Positions 57,786 through 64,000 of a stretch of 64,000 nt of DNA are shown one piece after another. The stretch is from Candolleomyces eurysporus (Eukaryota; Basidiomycota; Agaricomycetes; Agaricales; Psathyrellaceae), in contig JANBPK010000015.1 in the NCBI GenBank assembly GCA_027579435.1, positions 62,001 to 126,000 of the forward strand, written 5' to 3'. Positions within the stretch are counted from its first letter, which is position 1; every line of letters starts with the position of its first letter. Position numbers and translations under genes: made by a program. The notes under the pieces are model-generated. The model made no database searches. It saw only the letters and a list, made by a program, of their open reading frames with translations, and was not told where the DNA came from.

Positions 57786-58726
57786 CTACTTCGCTCCTGT
57801 GGCTTTCTGCAAGTCCTTGAGGATCTTATCAACCTCCCCAACGTATTTGTCTGTCAACTTTTGGAACTAGGAGAAATCATCAGACGTTTGCAAGCTGCGG
57901 AAAAGTTCACGAACATACCTCTTCAATCTCAACGGAGTGCTTCTCGAACTTCCCTCGCTTGAGACTCGTCGTATGTTGCTTTCGGACTTGCACTCGAATT
58001 TCCTCTGCCTTCTTCTTTGCAGCGGCATAAAGTGCATGGCGAGCTTCTACCGTTGGCCTAAACGAGCCTGGTGAGCCAAGGGACTCCCTCAATGATGGGT
58101 GAATGACCGGATCGACGTACTTTGGAATTGGAACCTTCACCGTCCTAGGATCATGCTTATGAGGAACAACTCCAGGAATGTTGCAAGTATAGAGCGCGGA
58201 TTCAACGTGTTTCATATTCTACTGGATCAACAAGAAGAGAGTATCGGTCAATAACCTAACACGACGCAGCGGCAAAAAGGCGCCCACTCACATGCTCATC
58301 AAACAGGGTAATCAACAACGTCGTTCCCTCTCTCACTCCAACCGTCGCCAAGGCCTCCAACGGATGCTCGGTAGGATCATCTGGCAGCTTGACGCGAACC
58401 GGAGACAAAATGGCTGGTGTGACACGTCCACTGGCACGAGTCTCGTACCCAGCGCATTCTTTTCGGAACCACTCGACTGCAGTCTGCATTGTATGCTCCG
58501 CCTTTTCGTATTCTTTCAGCGCGGCCTCGTCGGTTATCTTTTGCTTGGAACCAGGAACGATGTTTGCCGTCGACTTTGACTTGCCCTTTGTCGCGTAGAA
58601 CCGTGGTGACATCGGACCCGTCACAATTTGTGCTGGCATGGACGACCGCGCAAGTCGAACACCAGCATGAGCCACCGGCCGGATGGAGGTCAGGGAGCGT
58701 AGCGCCAGTATCCTAGATATTGACAT
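57786..58726 (-). CDS. RRF1: Mitochondrial ribosome recycling factor
   Basis: Three exons, 58292-58726, 57919-58218 and 57786-57866; 271 residues. RRF splits the post-termination ribosome with EF-G2 so that it can start again. The N-terminus (MSISRILALRSLTSIRP ... RLARSSMPAQ) is Arg/Ser-rich with few acids, a normal mitochondrial presequence. The RRF body follows: AVEWFRKECAGYETRASGRVTPAILSPVRV split over the first helix and RVTPA motif, PLEALATVGVREGTTLLITLFDEH, then after the intron ALYTCNIPGVVPHKHDPRTVKVPIPK. The C-terminal helix has KKKAEEIRVQVRK and KLTDKYVGEVDKIL. About 15 extra residues (KYVDPVIHPSLRESLG) sit between the VPIPK strand and the last helix. An upstream in-frame region without stops is ignored because the presequence begins at 58726. 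Confidence 0.88.
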
Positions 58727-59336
58727 TTGGTCTGGGCGTTTCGTCAAGGAGAAGCAGGTGTGCAGGTGGTGGCGGTCAGTGTCAGAAAGGGTTTCCGTCG
58801 GGAGCCAGAGGAACCAGAACATAGGGTCTGTGGAACCCTAACCTCATGGCTTGGCGATTCAGATCCAGAGTAGTTGACGCTGGAAAACATCTCATTGAAC
58901 GACGAACAGAATCAGAAAATGCCAGATTTACGAGCGAAGGAGTGTATATTGATTTTTGACAATCAATCCAAATATTTACAAAAGCACAAACCGTACGAAA
59001 CTATAAGAATCTAGCAACATTATCGAGAGTCTGGGTAGAAACCAAATTTCAAAGGCTACGTTAGAGTAGTAGCAAAAGGCTAGGCAATGAGAGTGGGAGC
59101 ATGTAGAATGATGTACAAAACGGCCCTTAAAAGGGCCCAAATAAACTAGAATTAAGCAAACAATCAAAGGAAGCAGAGGGATACAATACAAATACGAAAT
59201 GATCTAAACCCACAACGAGATCAATAAGAAAGGATGGAACCTAGCGGAATAAATTATAAAGAGCGACGAAGGAAAAGAAAGAGGAATATTGAAGGGGTTG
59301 GGTATACAGCAGACCACAAGGAGTATAGTCTCAAGT
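58727..59336. other. Intergenic region, no gene
   Basis: Between the RRF start and the stop of the SNF2 gene. AT-rich from about 58920 to 59330, as expected for a promoter plus a 3' UTR (several A-rich runs near 59080-59290). No coding signal. Confidence 0.4.
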
Positions 59337-62300
59337 TTACATGACACGACCTCGGTCATCCAAACCGAACAGGTTTGCCAATTCACGAACGGTAAGCTCT
59401 ACACTCTATGTCAGTGATTGTCCTTTGAATCAAAAAAGGGACGATGCTTACTGCCCATCTTTTTCCCTTTACCCTCCCCCAAACTCCCATCAGCCAAAGA
59501 TTGCTGCGATTGAATGTCAGCCATAGACCTCTGAGGGACAGCAGACCGTCTTACCTTGCGTTCCTGCAACGCCATGATCCTATCCTCCACGGTTTCGGCG
59601 ATAACCAATCGCTGAACGTTTACAGAACGCGTTTGACCCAAACGATGAACACGATCCCAGGCCTGCGATTCCACGGCTCGAGACCAAGCAAGGTCAAGAG
59701 AAACAACATTGTTGGCGCGGGTGAGGTTGAGACCGACGCCTGAAATAAAGAATATGAGCTACGGGCCTCGAGCAAAGGAAAGAAAGAAAATATCATACCA
59801 CCACACTTCAAGGACATCAGCATAACCTTCGCTTTGTCCTTGGACATGAAGACACGAACAGCCTGGTCACGTTTTTCTCGATTCATGTCACCTTGATACC
59901 TGTACGAGATTCAGGTCACGATACAACCATGAGACTGAGTAAACGTACTTGACATGGATAATGCCCTTCTCGGCAAGATAATCGGAGACGAGAGAAAGAC
60001 ACGAAGTCCACTGAGAAATGATCAAAATCTAAAGGGACGTAGGTCAGTTTCATTTCTCTTTCGGAGTTGGAACAAACGTACCTTTTCCTCAGGACGCTCC
60101 CTGGATATCTTCTGAATAAGCTCCATCATGTACTAGAAACGTAACGTCAGTTCCTCCGCAACACCAGGATACCAGAGGAGGAACCCACCTTCATCTTTGT
60201 AGACGGCAAAAACCTAGGCATCTTCTCAAGAGCCTCCCTCTCTAGCTGCTTCTTCGACTTTACACCAAAAACCACTGCCTGAACCTCCGGCTGCTCCATC
60301 TCCTCATCAGAATCCAAAACCACATTCGCCCTGCGCTTCTTCTGCTTGAGCTTGAGCGCACGCCTAGCATCCTTCTCGTCCTCATCTTCATCATCATTGA
60401 CGATAAAGTCACTCAAATCGTCGTCTTCATCATACTCATCGTCATCCATGCCGCGATACGCTCCGCGCTTAGCCTTCTTCGCCCTAGCCTTGCCCTTCCT
60501 CGAAGCCTGAATGTCGTCGACGTCCATGTCAGACTCGTCAGGCGGTTCGTCGCTATCACTAGTGGCGTCAGGGTTTAGCTCCTTTTCGGTGGGCTCAAAC
60601 GCAGAACGCTTAAATAGGTGCTTCTCGATAACAGGACCTCGACAAACGGGGCCTGATAGAAGAAAATCAGCGGACAAAGAGAAATAACGAAATAAGAAAA
60701 CGTACAGGGTCGCTCATCTTTATTTACTCTAGCTTCGTCCACAGGATCGGCGATAGGGTTACTCAGCACGTCCACTGGCAAACGAGGCAGTCAGTCTCAT
60801 GTTCCCAGTCATCGTAGAAATAAAAACTCACTGATGCACTCTCTGCAAAATGCGTGCTTGCAGGCAGTCACAACCGCGTTTTCGTTCATGACGTCTAAGC
60901 AGATAGGGCAATCTTCTCCTTCGAGCGCAGCATCTTTTGACTGTGAGCCCAAAGCACTTTAGCGAACATACCAATAGAAAGACGCGATAAACAAGTCACC
61001 TTCTTTTCCGCCTCTATTCTTTGCAGAACGACCTGCTTCATCTTAGCCTTCATCTCATCGACAAATTCTTCCGACATCAACTTTCGAGCACGACTGAGCT
61101 CATTGGCGACTGCAGGCTTCGAGTGATCCACATCTTCAGCAGGAACAAAGGCGCCAACGTCCTCAAGGATAAGACAAGGGTGAGAACAAATTTGACGAAG
61201 TCGAAGGAGCAAGACCAAGACTTGATGATAGTTTCTATTTGCAGATAGCCATCAGGTCACTACACTGTATCAATGAATCGGACGTTTTACTTACTTGAGC
61301 ACAGTACCTGCACGAAGGTATCTGTTAAAAGTAGCTTGCGAGCGCGCCTCAACCTAATGAAATGTCAGCAGGATAGAAGGAGCTAGTCAAAATGACGCAC
61401 CATCTTATAAATATCTGCCTCTTCCTTCGTAAACTCGAGCGCAGTCATGCCAATTTTCTTCTCCGGCAAATCAACCAGCTTCTTTCCATCGAGCTTGGAG
61501 TCCTTCGTTCGGCGAATCTGGTACGTCGACATGATGGCCTGGAGACGAGTAACAGCAAGGCTAGCTATGAGAGAGTAAGCATCCCAATCGGCGCAAGACA
61601 CATAGCAAAAACTTACGATTCTTTTTCTCTTTGCGCCCAATATGGCCATTGAACTCCTGCCAATCATACCAGGGCCGAATCTTCAAGAAGCGGATGTAGC
61701 CATAAGTGTCGATCAACGAGTTGATGATGGGGGTCCTAAACGACGGTTAGCGCTTAGCGCCCATAGGACAGGACGAGAAGTGGCCACACACCCAGTCAGA
61801 CACCAGCGATACGTTGCTGTAAGCTCGTTGACTGCCCTCGAAGAACCTAATTGGTACGAAGTCAGCATAAATATTCAGCCATAAAATGTAGCCGACCTAC
61901 GGGTAAGACGATTCCTGATCCACTGTGCCTCGTCGAGGATGATGCGATAGAACTAGTCCGAAACATGAGAATGAATTCCTCATACTTGATAACCAAAATC
62001 TCACCTCCAGCTGGAACAGCAAGCCCGCTACAACAAAAGCAGAGATAATGTTGAGAAACAGAAAAGTAACAGGCAAGTTAAAATGAACTTACAGGCCAGC
62101 TTCCGCTTCTTCACCTTTGCGCCGAGGTTCTCGCCGTCGGACGAATCATCGACAATGAAGTCGTCCAACGAGCCATCCCTCTGCCTCTGGCGCTTAGCCT
62201 TGGCCTTCCTCTTGGCCTCTTTCTCATAATCTGGCCACTCCATCGCCATCGTCTGCAAAAAAATCGACGTTAATTTTCCTAGTGATCAAATCATGCATAA

Positions 62301-64000
62301 ATAGATGACACTCACCCCGTACGTCGTGAGTACGACGTCATACTCCTGCAGATCAGACTTCCTTCGAGGACGATTGGAACCTGCGCAGTGATCAAGAAGT
62401 TAACACCATCTCGACATACTCTGTGAAAGGTGACGGACCATGATAGATAAGCACTCTCAGCCCGCAATTCGTCTTCGTCTCGATCTCAAACTTCCATTGA
62501 TCAAGCAGCGCAAGGGGAGCGATAATGAGGTTCGTCTTCCTCGCTGGGTCGGGGGACCGGTTCAATACCATGAGGGCAATCCTAGCGCGAGATAGAAATT
62601 AAAAACAATCGCAGACGAGCGTCAGGTCACACTCACATTTGAACAGTCTGCAGGGACGCAGTTGAACGAACGTCAGTCCCAAGGCCACGCTGCAGGCAAA
62701 AATGACGCTTACCTTTCCGAGACCCATATCATCAGCCAAACACCCTCCTTTAATAGGACTAGCTTCACGTCCTATCATCCACGCGACGCCGATGGCCTGG
62801 TGAGCCATTAATGGGATCTCCATCCCTGGGAGAAGCTCGTATTGGGTTCTCAGACCCAGTTTAGCCAGAGCTTCCCCGACACTACCGTTACTATCGAAAT
62901 GCTCGGCGTTCCCAGCCATAACGAGGAACTGGTTGATACTATGACGTTCACCATCAGTAATGTCACCCGTTGAACTACACATGAAATGAAAAACTCACTC
63001 ATTCACCGCAGCCTGGGGCCCCACATATAGATCACGTCCACGACCGTAAAACAGCCCGTCATCATCATAGGGGTCCCGCGTGGGGAGAAGGGCCTGAAGC
63101 GTAACCTTATCCAAAACCTTATCCAACACCCGACTGGCAAACACATCGTTATACTCTCTCTCCTCCCCATCCGACTCGCTATCACTCATATCCAAATCTT
63201 CCCTATCGCAAGGGAACGGCCTAGGAGGTGAGGTCGACGGTCTCTTGGAACCTGCCAGCGACGAGGACGACGAGGACGCTGTCGGCAAAGCCTCCCACAC
63301 AGCTTCGCGTTTCACCGTGGCCTCGAGCTTGGGCTGAACGATCATCATTGGCCTCGTTCCATTGCCAAATGAAGGGTTAAGCGGTGAGCTGCGGGAGCCA
63401 GAGGCGACGGCGTTCTCTCGCTTGACCAGAGTCAAAGGCGATGGGGGGATCTGAGGTCTAACGGCGAAAGTAGGCGCTGGGTTCGAAGGGCCTTGTGAAG
63501 TAGATGGGGCAGCCCGTTCGTCCTGGTAAGTCTTGACAAACGTTTGCCAAGGAGTTTGAGGCTTTTGGTCGGCATTAGCTGGGACGTTGATCTGGGGAAT
63601 GACTTGTTTGAGGGGTGGTCTGGGACTATCGATGACGGGGTAGGGGCGGTAGTACTGAGGGTGAGGAACGGCGCTCGACATCTCGGCTCCCATGAGAGGG
63701 AGTGCGACATTCAACGATGACGACGGTGCGCTAGCTGCGACTTCTACGGAGGAATTAGCGAGATAAATCATTGAAACAGGGACCAAACTCACGAGCGATG
63801 GTCTCGGGTGCCCTACGAACCACCGGAAGCTGAGCTTTGAGCGCATCGCGCTTTCGATACAATACGCTGAGGTGAGCTTTGTAGGTCGCAATTCGAGTAT
63901 TATCGCCTTTCTTCTTATTCTCCTTACGCAGGGCGCGTTCGTAATTCGGTTCGAAGCGGGAGATCTCCGCGAGGACATCCCGCAATTCCTCCTGAATATC
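59337..64000 (-). CDS. RING-finger SNF2-family ATPase (Uls1/Rad5/Rad16-like), 5' end outside the window
   Basis: Many exons; the stop is at 59337 and the gene runs off the right edge. This group combines a DNA translocase with a RING ubiquitin-ligase finger placed inside the helicase, and acts in the nucleus in repair, replication stress or turnover of SUMO-conjugates. In protein order: a helical segment (63755-64000), a long disordered Ser/Pro region (about 63000-63740), helicase motif I as ADDMGLGK (about 62713-62740), the DEAQ box in RIILDEAQW (61920-61948) and TPIINS. Then the RING, CPICLDV...[10 protein letters not shown]...CPVCRG (about 60925 to 60643), with a charged [10 protein letters not shown] linker after it. 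Motif VI is [14 protein letters not shown] (about 59600-59650), and the C-terminus is [16 protein letters not shown]. The RING position and DEAQ favour the Uls1/Rad5/Rad16 group; I cannot choose among them without the N-terminus. Confidence 0.85.

Overview
The window looks like a piece of an Agaricomycete (mushroom-type basidiomycete) nuclear genome. Genes carry many short GT-AG introns (about 36 to 73 bp), and the proteins are fungal: a GH10 xylanase, a peroxisomal ABCD-type ABC transporter, a mitochondrial ribosome recycling factor, a RING-containing SNF2 ATPase, and short NACHT proteins of the kind expanded in mushrooms. I cannot name the species.

Layout. 1-5.1 kb: a tandem duplication carrying two intact genes for small secreted ten-cysteine proteins, plus a third, broken copy. 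5.2-25.9 kb: a left array of four plus-strand NACHT (NLR-like) genes. Each is followed by a shared 3' flank and then by a convergent, decayed copy of a bZIP transcription-factor gene. 26.0-29.0 kb: the one intact bZIP gene, on the minus strand. 29-43.4 kb: a right array of four minus-strand NACHT genes with a different first exon, plus one dead NACHT relic and a tiny bZIP fragment. 43.9 kb onward is ordinary single-copy sequence: ABC transporter (+), thiol/halide methyltransferase-like gene (-), a disordered hypothetical protein (-), a decayed uncharacterised gene (-), GH10 xylanase (-), ribosome recycling factor (-), and a SNF2/RING ATPase (-) that runs off the right edge.

The most unusual object is the 5-43 kb locus: eight near-complete NACHT genes in two opposed sub-arrays around one surviving bZIP gene, whose duplicates died repeatedly inside the duplicated units. 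Each NACHT protein has a tiny separate N-terminal exon instead of a recognisable effector domain, of two types (one per sub-array). The NACHT core is nearly invariant while patches downstream differ strongly between copies. I read this as a birth-and-death cluster of self/non-self or immune-type NTPases, with a linked bZIP gene as possible regulator; that functional reading is inference.

Quality note: about a dozen isolated Ns occur, several beside homopolymers. At least one (in the ABC gene) breaks an otherwise clean frame, so single-base frameshifts here should be treated as possible sequencing errors. Exon boundaries were set by eye from splice signals, frame continuity and comparison between copies.
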